DNA of 8,071 nucleotides, from positions 1 through 8,071 of the forward strand of contig NYXM01000157.1 of the NCBI GenBank assembly GCA_002685655.1. Direction: 5' to 3'. The DNA comes from Planctomycetaceae bacterium (GTDB lineage Bacteria > Planctomycetota > Planctomycetia > Pirellulales > Pirellulaceae). The first letter of the stretch is position 1. Each line of letters begins with the position of its first letter. Made by a program: the position numbers and the translations under genes. Positions 1 through 6,229 of this stretch are shown here, piece by piece. The notes beneath the pieces were generated by a model. It made no database searches and had not been told where the DNA came from. It saw nothing but the letters and a program-made list of their open reading frames with translations.

Positions 1-1
1 C

Positions 2-1255
2 GGCAAATGTGCGAAGAAGAGTGCCGCGACCGCGCTCAACATGGTCGAGCGGCTTGTGGAGGCCAAGGCCTTCGGGGTCTCCATCGACCAGCGTACCGCC
101 GCTTGGCTCGACGAGATCGACGGCACGCTACGCACGCGACTTGCAAAGTCCGGGCTCTGTGAGGCCACCACTGCCACGTTGTTGGGCGATTTCCTCGATG
201 GATTCGTCGATCAGCACAAGCAGCGCAGCGACGTTACAGACTCAACACTGACGGTCTGGGGGCATACGGTCCGTAACCTCAAGGACTACTTCGGGACCGA
301 CAAGCCCTTGCGGAGCATCAAGCTTGAGGACGCCGACAACTGGAATGCATGGCTCAAGGCCAGTGAGGAACTATCAGAGAATACGATTCGCAAGCGGTGC
401 CAGTTTGCCAAGCGGTTCTTCAATGTGGCCGAGAGACGAAGGCTTGTAGACCGCAATCCTTTTAAGACCCTGGTAGGGAGCACAGTGCCCGTCCCGGAGA
501 GGCAGTTCTTCGTCGACCGGGAGACCATTCACGATCTGTTGGATCAGTGCCCGACGGCAGAGCATCGCCTAATGTTGTTGTTCGCCCGGTACCTGGGCGT
601 CCGCGTTCCTTCGGAAATCGTGCCGTTGAAGTGGACGGATATCAACTGGGAAACGATGACAATCATCGTCACCAGCCCGAAGACAAAGCGGCATCGCGAC
701 GGACACCAGAGAATTGTTCCAGTCTTCCCAGAGGTGGCCGAGGAACTGCACAGGGCATGGGTGGCAGCCCCGGAGAAAGCCATCTGGATCTTCCCTTCCA
801 GTCGAACGGCAGCCAAGAACCAGGGGATGTGGCTGAAGCGTGCTATCCTGCGAAGCGGACGACAACCGTGGCCGAAACTGTGGGTGGCCCTTCGAGCATC
901 CAGAGCAACCGAGTTGGTCAACGAGTTCCCTAGTCACGTTTGCGCAGCATGGCTGGGGCACACTGAGGCGATCGCGAACCAGCACTATCGGATGGTGACC
1001 AGCGAGCATGTCCAGCGGGCCACGAGCCAGCCGACAGGAATCTTGCCCGGCCAGCCCAAGAGCAACCAGGAGTTGGCACAGATTCCGGCACACTCACCGC
1101 ACGTAACAGCCAATCAGGGCTCCTCAAGAAATGAGACAAGCCCCGCAAATCACAGGATTGGCGAGGCTTGCGGGGTCGTGACGACCCACAAAGTGGAGGA
1201 TAACGGACTTGAACCGATGACCTTCTGGCTGCCAGCCAGACGCTCTCCCAACTGA
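2..1255 (+). CDS. Tyrosine recombinase / site-specific integrase (5' partial)
   Basis: Catalyses site-specific strand exchange, probably for an integrative element lying to the left. The frame is open from base 2 (GKCAKKSAATALN before the first ATG at 41), so the true start is outside the window. Numbered from the ATG at 41: a SAM-like core-binding domain at about 45-135, then the catalytic domain at about 155-330. Catalytic candidates are R188 (LGVRVPSE), K214 (SPKTK), R285 (ALRASRATEL), H307 (WLGHT) and nucleophile Y316 (NQHYRMVT). The spacing R285-H307-Y316 (22 and 31 residues) matches lambda Int. The box II His three residues before R285 is Val, as I recall for the planctomycete branch of this family. 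The last ~20 residues are encoded by the antisense of a tRNA gene and the stop lies inside it. Family assignment is firm; the target site is inferred. Confidence 0.9.
   Translation, partial: GKCAKKSAATALNMVERLVEAKAFGVSIDQRTAAWLDEIDGTLRTRLAKSGLCEATTATLLGDFLDGFVDQHKQRSDVTDSTLTVWGHTVRNLKDYFGTDKPLRSIKLEDADNWNAWLKASEELSENTIRKRCQFAKRFFNVAERRRLVDRNPFKTLVGSTVPVPERQFFVDRETIHDLLDQCPTAEHRLMLLFARYLGVRVPSEIVPLKWTDINWETMTIIVTSPKTKRHRDGHQRIVPVFPEVAEELHRAWVAAPEKAIWIFPSSRTAAKNQGMWLKRAILRSGRQPWPKLWVALRASRATELVNEFPSHVCAAWLGHTEAIANQHYRMVTSEHVQRATSQPTGILPGQPKSNQELAQIPAHSPHVTANQGSSRNETSPANHRIGEACGVVTTHKVEDNGLEPMTFWLPARRSPN
1141..1187 (-). terminator. Overlapping inverted repeats downstream of tRNA-Ala (possible terminator)
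   Basis: Two inverted repeats lie just 3' of the tRNA in its direction of transcription. GGGTCGT/ACGACCC (1173-1179 and 1181-1187) is perfect with a 1-nt centre. CCCCGCAA/TTGCGGGG (1141-1148 and 1168-1175) is perfect with a 19-nt loop. They share bases 1173-1175, so the two hairpins exclude each other. On the - strand the second is followed by a weakly T-rich stretch, not a true T-tract. Both lie within the last codons of the integrase gene. A tRNA terminator is the simplest reading; recombinase arm sites are an alternative. Confidence 0.35.
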
Positions 1256-1266
1256 GCTAATCCCCC
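1194..1266 (-). tRNA. tRNA-Ala(GGC)
   Basis: A complete 73-nt cloverleaf can be folded on the - strand. The acceptor stem is GGGGGAT/ATCCTCC with one G-U pair, the D arm GCTC/GAGC, and the anticodon stem TCTGG/CCAGA with loop CTGGCAG. The anticodon is GGC (bases 1231-1233), which reads the Ala codon GCC. The variable loop is AGGTC and the T loop TTCAAGT. The discriminator is A and no 3' CCA is encoded. The T stem ATCGG/CCGTT has a U-U mismatch at positions 50/64. The integrase gene on the opposite strand runs through the 3' 62 nt, so this tRNA is the probable attachment site of the element. Confidence 0.93.
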
Positions 1267-1585
1267 GATGATGTTACCGGTCTTCGTCGGCAAGTTGTAC
1301 AGTTTCTCACCACTAAAAACCACTGGTGGTCGGCATTACCCGACTAACTAGGAAAACTAACACTGGCCTCGAAAACCGTCAAGGGCGCGACGGGCTTGGT
1401 CGAATCGTAGGTTTCTGCGCGATTCACCTCAAATTGTGCCAATGTGGGGCAATTTTACGGGCTTCCAGGCAATGGGCCTTACGTTTTCCGCACGCGGCGG
1501 CCTAAACTTGCGAAGCCCGCGTTTAGCTGGTCGCCGTTTTGGAGGCCGCGGTACGCTCTGACCAAACGACCCGCGAAGGGGCCAC
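1267..1585. other. 319-bp spacer between tRNA-Ala and the membrane protein gene
   Basis: I see no convincing gene here. It must carry the tRNA promoter (- strand) and the start region of the gene at 1586. Visible structure: ACCAC/GTGGT (1320-1331, 2-nt loop); a near-palindrome AAATTGTGCC/GGGGCAATTT (1431-1440 and 1446-1455, 8 of 10 paired); and nested repeats GCGGCC/GGCCGC (1497-1502 and 1544-1549) around CTAAAC/GTTTAG (1502-1507 and 1521-1526). The nested pair would fold the leader of the downstream mRNA. An open frame at 1444-1689 crosses into the next gene and is not credible. Confidence 0.5.
1354..1382 (-). promoter_or_regulatory. Candidate sigma-70-like promoter for tRNA-Ala
   Basis: On the - strand, TTGACG (1377-1382, five of six to TTGACA) is followed after exactly 17 nt by TAGTTT (1354-1359). 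That is only a three-of-six match to TATAAT. It lies 87 nt upstream of the tRNA 5' end. The -35 match and the spacing are good and the -10 is poor, so this is a tentative call. Confidence 0.25.
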
Positions 1586-2605
1586 GTGAAACGCTACCTG
1601 ATTGGATTTCTAAAAATTGTGATCCCACTGGGGATCATTCTGTGGCTGCTGACCAATGTCGAGCCCGAGCAATTCAAGGAGCTGCGTAACCGGCCCAAGA
1701 ACTGGACGCTGCTCGCCGCCGCCTTTGGACTTTCTTTTGTGGCGATCTGCACTACGTTCCTGCGTTGGTATTTGCTGGTCCGCACGATCAACTTGCCCTT
1801 CCGCCTGCGTGATGCCTTTCGCCTGGGCTTTCTGGGCTACTTGCTGAACTTCGTCTCCGTCGGCGCCGTCGGTGGCGATCTCTTTAAAGCGTTCTTTATC
1901 GCCCATGAACAGCCTGGCCGCCGCGCCGAGGCGGTGGCCACGGTTGTGGTGGATCGCATGATTGGCCTGTACGCGCTACTGCTGGTAACGTCAGCTGCAC
2001 TTTTTTTTAGCGACATCCCCAACCCAACGCCAGCACTGACAACCATCTGCACGATGACGTATGGTGCGACGGGGATCGGGGGTATCTGTATCATGATGGT
2101 GCTGGTTCCCGGTTTCACGCGTGGGAGCCTGTCGGAATGGCTTTCCGGGTTACCAAGAATCGGCGGCTTGATCGAACAACTGCTCACTTCGGTTCGCATC
2201 TACCGTGACAAGAGACTGGTGATGGGCGCGATCCTTGGAATGAGCATGGGTGTCCATAGCCTGTTCGCGATAGCACTCTATTTGATTGCGATTGCCTTGT
2301 TTGATACGAGTCCATCGCTGCCAGACCATCTGATCATTGTTCCACTGAGCATGGTGGCGGGTGCATTGCCGTTCACTCCAGCCGGGCTCGGCACGTTTGA
2401 ATTTGCCATGGGCGAACTGTATTCCTATGTTCCCGCCGCGGGGCCTGGAGACGCTATCGGAATCCTGGTCGCGATGGCATTTCGATTGGTGACGATCGCC
2501 ATCGCCACAATCGGAGTTGGATTCTATTGGGCGTGCCGACGCGAAGTTCAAGAGGTAATGCACGAGGCCGAAGAGGCTCAGAAACACCGATCAGACGCGA
2601 CTTAG
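1586..2605 (+). CDS. YbhN / LPG-synthase transmembrane-domain family membrane protein
   Basis: A 339-aa polytopic inner-membrane protein of the UPF0104 family, which shares its fold with the flippase half of MprF (lysylphosphatidylglycerol synthase). About seven to eight hydrophobic spans are visible, for example near residues 5-23, 42-66, 78-100, 121-142, 160-176, 212-240, 248-262 and 288-316. Family signatures are GGDLFKA (96-102), a VDRMIGLYALL segment (122-132) and PFTPAGLGTFE (262-272). The catalytic aminoacyl-transferase domain of MprF is absent, so a lipid or polyprenol-linked transport role is inferred and the substrate is unknown. The start is GTG, with GAAGGGG at 1575-1581. The C-terminal tail is charged and cytoplasmic-looking. 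It appears monocistronic, with structured spacers on both sides. Confidence 0.85.
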   Translation: MKRYLIGFLKIVIPLGIILWLLTNVEPEQFKELRNRPKNWTLLAAAFGLSFVAICTTFLRWYLLVRTINLPFRLRDAFRLGFLGYLLNFVSVGAVGGDLFKAFFIAHEQPGRRAEAVATVVVDRMIGLYALLLVTSAALFFSDIPNPTPALTTICTMTYGATGIGGICIMMVLVPGFTRGSLSEWLSGLPRIGGLIEQLLTSVRIYRDKRLVMGAILGMSMGVHSLFAIALYLIAIALFDTSPSLPDHLIIVPLSMVAGALPFTPAGLGTFEFAMGELYSYVPAAGPGDAIGILVAMAFRLVTIAIATIGVGFYWACRREVQEVMHEAEEAQKHRSDAT

Positions 2606-2635
2606 GATCAGCCAAGCAGTGTTCGATCTTTTATT

Positions 2636-2686
2636 GTCGTCTTTCGCTCCCCGAAAGCACGTTCCTTTCGCGGAGCGAAAGGCGAC
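2636..2686. repeat. Long palindrome with 22-nt arms (REP-like)
   Basis: Left arm 2636-2657 and right arm 2665-2686 pair at 20 of 22 positions around the 7-nt centre CACGTTC. The core is CTTTCGCTCC/GGAGCGAAAG. It starts 31 nt after the stop of the membrane protein gene. The same wording (CTTTCGCGGAGCGAAAGGCGAC) is, from memory, common in planctomycete intergenic regions, which would make it a dispersed REP-like repeat. It could also act as an mRNA 3' stem; no T-tract follows. Confidence 0.75.
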
Positions 2687-2733
2687 TTTCGGACAGTAAT
2701 TCTTCGAACGATTCTAAGCAAATTGCAGGTAAA

Positions 2734-2902
2734 GGGTCGGGAGTCTTTTTCGGATGACCGCGTACGAGTTTTGGGACGAGTTTTGGCCGAAAAAGACCGT
2801 GTTGTGGTCAATCACGACTCACCCCGAACGCGGGCCGGTCGGGAGACCGGCCCGTGTTGTGGCATGGTCTCCCGACCGTGCCACGGTGGCGACTCCCGAC
2901 CC
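2734..2902. repeat. Nested inverted-repeat element, MITE-like or structured RNA
   Basis: The outer ends are a perfect 12-bp inverted repeat, GGGTCGGGAGTC (2734-2745) and its complement (2891-2902). Inside are four further structures. There is an 11-bp pair GTCTTTTTCGG/CCGAAAAAGAC (2743-2753 and 2787-2797). There is a tandem repeat ACGAGTTTTGG (2764-2774 and 2776-2786) and a direct repeat CCGTGTTGTGG (2797-2807 and 2852-2862). Two adjacent tetraloop hairpins have stems of 10 and 11 bp (2831-2854 and 2859-2884, the second with one G-T pair), and their loops GGGA and TCCC are complementary. It fills half of the 354-bp gap between the genes ending at 2605 and starting at 2960. No gene is evident there. 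Confidence 0.6.
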
Positions 2903-2959
2903 CTTCGATCGCACGCGAATCAATCAAACTGACCCACTACTCCCCTTCGTGAGACTGAC

Positions 2960-3772
2960 ATGCCCTCGATCTATCAGGTTGATGCATTTACGGACCGGCC
3001 GTTTGCTGGCAATCCCGCGGCGGTTTGTTTGCTGGACGCATCGAAGGGCCATGCCGAATTGACGGACGCCTGGCTGCAACAGGTGGCTGCGGAAATGAAT
3101 CTGTCGGAGACGGCGTTTGTGCATCGCGCCGAAGGTGGATTCAGTCTGCGTTGGATGACGCCCACCGTGGAGGTCGATCTCTGCGGGCACGCGACCTTGG
3201 CGGCGGCGCACATTTTATGGGATCGCGGGCACGTGGCATCGGCCGAGTCCATTTCGTTCTTCACACGTAGCGGAACACTCGTGGCCAACCGTCGAGAAGA
3301 GATGATTGAATTGGACTTCCCTCAGAGACCCGCCACCGCTTGCCCACCACCAGAACTTCTCCTTTCTGCCTTGAAGGTGGATGCCGGTGATGTTGGCTTT
3401 GCAGGTCGAAACGAATTCGATTGGCTCGTCGCAGTCTCGGATGCTGAAGTGGTTCGGGCGTTGAGCCCCGACTTTCAAAAACTCGCCCAAGTCGACGTGC
3501 GGGGTGTCATCGTGACCGCTGCGGATAACAGTGGCGAATTCGATTTCATCTCACGGTTCTTCGCCCCGGCAGCGGGAATTGACGAAGATCCCGTCACCGG
3601 ATCGGCACACGTCTGTCTGGGACCCTATTGGCAGCGTCGTCTGGGAAAAAATCCTCTCCGCGGTTATCAAGCGTCCACGCGAGGTGGCGTCGTGGGCGTT
3701 TGCTTGACGGGTGATCGAACGCTGTTGTCTGGCAAGGCGGTAACCGTTTTGGAAGGCAAGTTGATGTGCTGA
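2960..3772 (+). CDS. PhzF-family phenazine-biosynthesis-like isomerase
   Basis: A 270-aa protein of the PhzF / diaminopimelate-epimerase-like fold, the usual length for the family. The N-terminus YQVDAFTDRPFAGNPAAV is diagnostic. The putative acid-base Glu is E50 in NLSETAF, the position of the catalytic Glu in PhzF. CGHATLAAAHIL (75-86) and EDPVTGSAH (208-216) form the other conserved walls of the active site. PhzF itself isomerises trans-2,3-dihydro-3-hydroxyanthranilate, but most bacterial homologues are of unknown substrate and there are no phenazine genes here, so no pathway is assigned. It is probably cytoplasmic. The ATG at 2960 has only a weak ribosome site (GTGAG, about 2949). No neighbour suggests a partner; it seems to be transcribed on its own. 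Confidence 0.93.
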   Translation: MPSIYQVDAFTDRPFAGNPAAVCLLDASKGHAELTDAWLQQVAAEMNLSETAFVHRAEGGFSLRWMTPTVEVDLCGHATLAAAHILWDRGHVASAESISFFTRSGTLVANRREEMIELDFPQRPATACPPPELLLSALKVDAGDVGFAGRNEFDWLVAVSDAEVVRALSPDFQKLAQVDVRGVIVTAADNSGEFDFISRFFAPAAGIDEDPVTGSAHVCLGPYWQRRLGKNPLRGYQASTRGGVVGVCLTGDRTLLSGKAVTVLEGKLMC

Positions 3773-3778
3773 GGTCAG

Positions 3779-3796
3779 CCCACGTCGTCGCGTGGG
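3779..3796 (+). terminator. Hairpin after the PhzF gene (weak terminator candidate)
   Basis: CCCACG (3779-3784) and CGTGGG (3791-3796) pair perfectly around TCGTCG, starting 7 nt after the stop codon. There is no T-tract, so factor-independent termination is doubtful. Confidence 0.3.
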
Positions 3797-3847
3797 AGAG
3801 ACGCGATAGCACGACTGGCAGTGCTGGCAGGTCGTTGGAAACACAGC

Positions 3848-3875
3848 TTGACACCATTTTGAAAATACTCAAAAT
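3848..3875 (+). promoter_or_regulatory. Candidate promoter/operator upstream of the Mur-like pair
   Basis: A perfect TTGACA (3848-3853) is followed by an AT-rich stretch in an otherwise GC-rich region. A 7-bp inverted repeat ATTTTGA/TCAAAAT (3856-3862 and 3869-3875) overlaps where the spacer and -10 would be. At 17-nt spacing the -10 would be AAAATC, a poor match, so either the promoter is activator-dependent or the repeat is an operator. Position and composition fit transcription of the pair starting at 4052. Confidence 0.35.
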
Positions 3876-4051
3876 CCCAACCGCTACCTGGAAGGATTCA
3901 ATTCAAGATCGGTAGCCGCCTCGCCCCCAAGATCGCTGTGTCGGTCTTTGAAGGCCGGGCGATACTTGTTGACGTGTTTGAACGTCAAACAGCAAGTGAG
4001 AGCAGATCACTAGAACCAGTGCGTGATTCCGTAGGCATGGAGGCCGAGGGC

Positions 4052-5554
4052 ATGCAAAGATCACAAGAGCGTCAATTTGGCGTCAGTCTGAACGAACAGT
4101 TTCCAACGGCGCAGGTTTTCGGCGCCAAGGAAATACGTGTTGGTTCGTGCTGCAGCGACGCCAAACAATGCCAAAAAGGCGACGTCTATGTGGCCTTGGT
4201 AGAGGAAGACCGTGACGGACACGACGCTGCATGCGAGGCGATTCGTCACGGCGCATCGGCTGTCTTGTCGGAGCGATTTCTACCTGTCAACGTGCCGGTC
4301 TGTGTCGTTGACGACACGCGAGTCGCCTACGGTCAACTTTGTCAACGCCTGGCGGGCCAACCTGCCGAAGCACTCCATACGATCGGCGTCACCGGCACCA
4401 ACGGCAAGACGACCACGAGCCTGCTGATTGCTTCGGTGTTGGATGCAGCTCAACAACAGGTTGGCGTGACAAGCACCCTCGGCTATAGCGACTCGATCGA
4501 TAACCTACCGGCCAATCGCACGACACCGCTCGCCGCGGAAATGGCGTCGTTGTTACGTCGGATGCAAACCAATGGTTGCTCGCACGCCGTGATGGAACTG
4601 TCGAGCCGTGGTTTGGCGGAGCAGCGCACCGCGGGGATCCAATTCGACGCGGCCATCCTGACCAATCTGCGTCGCGACCATTTGGACGTGCACGGTTCGG
4701 TTAGAAACTACCGCCGCGCCAAGGCCAGGCTGTTCGAGCAGCTCAAGCCAACGGGGTTCGCCGTCGTTAACGCCGACGATCCAGGTAGCCAAAATATCTT
4801 ATCCAGGCTGACCTGCCCCGTCATTACGGTCGGACAACGCCAGGCAGCCGAAGTTACGGCGCACGTATTGGAGCGCCACGCCAGTGAACAAACGTTCTTG
4901 CTTCGCGCCGGCAACGAGTCCATTCCAGTACGAACCCAGATGATTGGGGACACTCACGTATCCAACTGCCTGTCCGCAACAGCGATGGGTCTGGTGATGG
5001 GTCTGGACCTGCCAACCATTGTCCGCGGCCTGGAGGCTGTCAAACGCATCCCTTCGCGGCTGGACCGCCTTTCATGTGGTCAGGACTTTGGCGTCTATGT
5101 GGACTGTGCTGACACGCCGGATCGGCTGGCGGTCTGCTTGCGGACGATGCGACAAGTAACGCGAGGGCGCGTACTCTGTGTGTACAGCGCCAGTGACGAA
5201 CTTCCGGCCAACGAGCGGCCGTTGCTTGGTCGCGTGGCGGAAAGGGCCGTCGATGTTGGAATCATCACCAACAGCAGCTTGCATTGCGAGCCTTCCCTGT
5301 GCGTGACACACGACATTCTGGACGGGTACGAGCGGCCCGCAAGAGCGCACTCCATCCCCAGTCGGATTAACGCAATCCAATGGGCGCTTGACAAGGCCCG
5401 CCCCGGCGACTCGCTCTTGATCGCCGGAGGCAGCCGCACCGGCTGGCTCGGCGAAGAAACCCAGGGCACTGACGACTTTGAACTTGCCCGCAACTGGCTC
5501 TACGAATTTGGTGACAACCCAGGTCCCCAGATACTGACTGGAGCCTTCGGCTAA
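4052..5554 (+). CDS. MurE-like Mur ligase with degenerate C-terminal active site
   Basis: Resembles UDP-MurNAc-L-Ala-D-Glu:meso-DAP ligase, which acts in cytoplasmic peptidoglycan synthesis. I chose the ATG at 4052 (500 aa, normal MurE length) because GGAGG (4039-4043) sits 8 nt before it; the frame extends to a GTG at 3938 (538 aa; numbering below uses this longer form). The Mur N-domain is at about 48-140. The ATPase domain has VTGTNGKTTT (151-160), TNLRRDHLD (242-250) and the carbamylated-Lys position K262. ELSSRGL (220-226) has Arg where MurE has His. In the C-domain the expected YAHTPD is CADTPD (390-395), GGDRDKGKRP is ASDELPANERP (418-428), DNPR is replaced by NSSL (445-448) and GKGHE by GGSRT (497-501). 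It can probably bind ATP but is unlikely to add DAP. The frame is intact. It lies 17 bp from the next gene, probably co-transcribed. Confidence 0.88.
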   Translation: MQRSQERQFGVSLNEQFPTAQVFGAKEIRVGSCCSDAKQCQKGDVYVALVEEDRDGHDAACEAIRHGASAVLSERFLPVNVPVCVVDDTRVAYGQLCQRLAGQPAEALHTIGVTGTNGKTTTSLLIASVLDAAQQQVGVTSTLGYSDSIDNLPANRTTPLAAEMASLLRRMQTNGCSHAVMELSSRGLAEQRTAGIQFDAAILTNLRRDHLDVHGSVRNYRRAKARLFEQLKPTGFAVVNADDPGSQNILSRLTCPVITVGQRQAAEVTAHVLERHASEQTFLLRAGNESIPVRTQMIGDTHVSNCLSATAMGLVMGLDLPTIVRGLEAVKRIPSRLDRLSCGQDFGVYVDCADTPDRLAVCLRTMRQVTRGRVLCVYSASDELPANERPLLGRVAERAVDVGIITNSSLHCEPSLCVTHDILDGYERPARAHSIPSRINAIQWALDKARPGDSLLIAGGSRTGWLGEETQGTDDFELARNWLYEFGDNPGPQILTGAFG

Positions 5555-5571
5555 CAGGACACGGTAACTTT

Positions 5572-6036
5572 ATGTTGAAGATCTGTATTGCACAACTTGC
5601 TGAATTAGTCGATGGTCGCCTCCGACTGGCCTCGATGCCGCCGTTGGGCGGTGGCTACGAGCCAACCGGTCAAATCGTGATCGACAGCAACATGGTCTCG
5701 CCCGGCGACCTTTATTGGGCGTTGGACGGATTCGGACACAACGGTTCGTCCTACACCCAACAGGCGTTTGCCAACGGCGCGCAGGGCGTCGTCGTTGCTG
5801 ATCGCGGCGTCGAGCCGTGGGCTGGAAAGTTCTGCATCGACGTCGCAGACAGTAATTGCTCGTTCTGCTACTTCGTGCGGTGTTTGGAAGGCACGTTTGT
5901 GAAAAACCGTACACCAATTTCTCTCGGTGTACATAACGAGATTTCCCTGCTCAAGGCGATTGCCGGGGGCGACAGATCAGTTTTGGAGGATTTGATTCAA
6001 CGACAAGCGATGCGGTCGACGTTGCTGGCCGCGTGA
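5572..6036 (+). CDS. Stand-alone MurF N-terminal-domain-like protein
   Basis: This 154-aa protein matches only the first domain of MurF (UDP-MurNAc-tripeptide:D-Ala-D-Ala ligase), which holds the UDP-sugar substrate. Visible MurF-type features are IAQLAELVDGRL (6-17), VIDSN then PGDLYWALDGFGHNG (36-40 and 44-58) and QAFANGAQGVVVADRG (64-79). The usual IDSR is IDSN. There is no GxxGKTT ATP site, no central domain and no C-domain; full MurF is about 450 aa. The last ~60 residues (after VADSN) resemble nothing I know and are not the start of a Mur central domain. No frame of the next 330 bases carries a GKT motif, so a simple frameshift does not explain the shortness. It starts 17 bp after the MurE-like gene, in the canonical murE-murF order. 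It could be a substrate-binding accessory protein or a remnant. Confidence 0.75.
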   Translation: MLKICIAQLAELVDGRLRLASMPPLGGGYEPTGQIVIDSNMVSPGDLYWALDGFGHNGSSYTQQAFANGAQGVVVADRGVEPWAGKFCIDVADSNCSFCYFVRCLEGTFVKNRTPISLGVHNEISLLKAIAGGDRSVLEDLIQRQAMRSTLLAA

Positions 6037-6182
6037 ACAACAGAACAATGGCAGTTCCATCATTCGTGTCGCGATTTGCGGGAATCCGGCGCACCTTCCC
6101 CCTGGGTTGGAAAAGCTTGCCTGCTGAGGGCAGCGGTTACTGGGTCAACCGCTTCAGTAGGCGGTTATGGTGGAACTTGTGA

Positions 6183-6221
6183 CTGGCGTCCGGAGTGGTG
6201 TTTTCACCACTCCGGCGCCAG
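6183..6221. repeat. 17-bp stem hairpin with TTTT loop
   Basis: CTGGCG plus CCGGAGTGGTG (6183-6200, with T6189 bulged) pairs perfectly with 6205-6221 around TTTT. A stem this long in a spacer points to a terminator core, an mRNA-stabilising element or a dispersed repeat. No T-tract follows on either strand. Confidence 0.7.
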
Positions 6222-6229
6222 GGAACACG

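Noticed and set aside
544..1148. Several long - strand open frames opposite the integrase
   Set aside because: They are antisense shadows caused by high GC at third positions; the + strand carries the catalytic motifs.
1444..1689. 81-codon + strand open frame in the spacer before the membrane protein gene
   Set aside because: It overlaps the start of the well-supported gene at 1586 by about 100 bases, crosses nested inverted repeats and shows no protein-like pattern.
2734..2902. CRISPR array
   Set aside because: The repeats are inverted, of differing length and without regular unique spacers; no cas gene is present.
2723..3062. Overlapping + strand open frames across the repeat element and PhzF start
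   Set aside because: Coding potential is an accident of the GC-rich repeats; PhzF in its own frame explains the overlap.
4708..5493. - strand open frames opposite the MurE-like gene
   Set aside because: Shadows of a clearly homologous + strand gene; no motif of their own.
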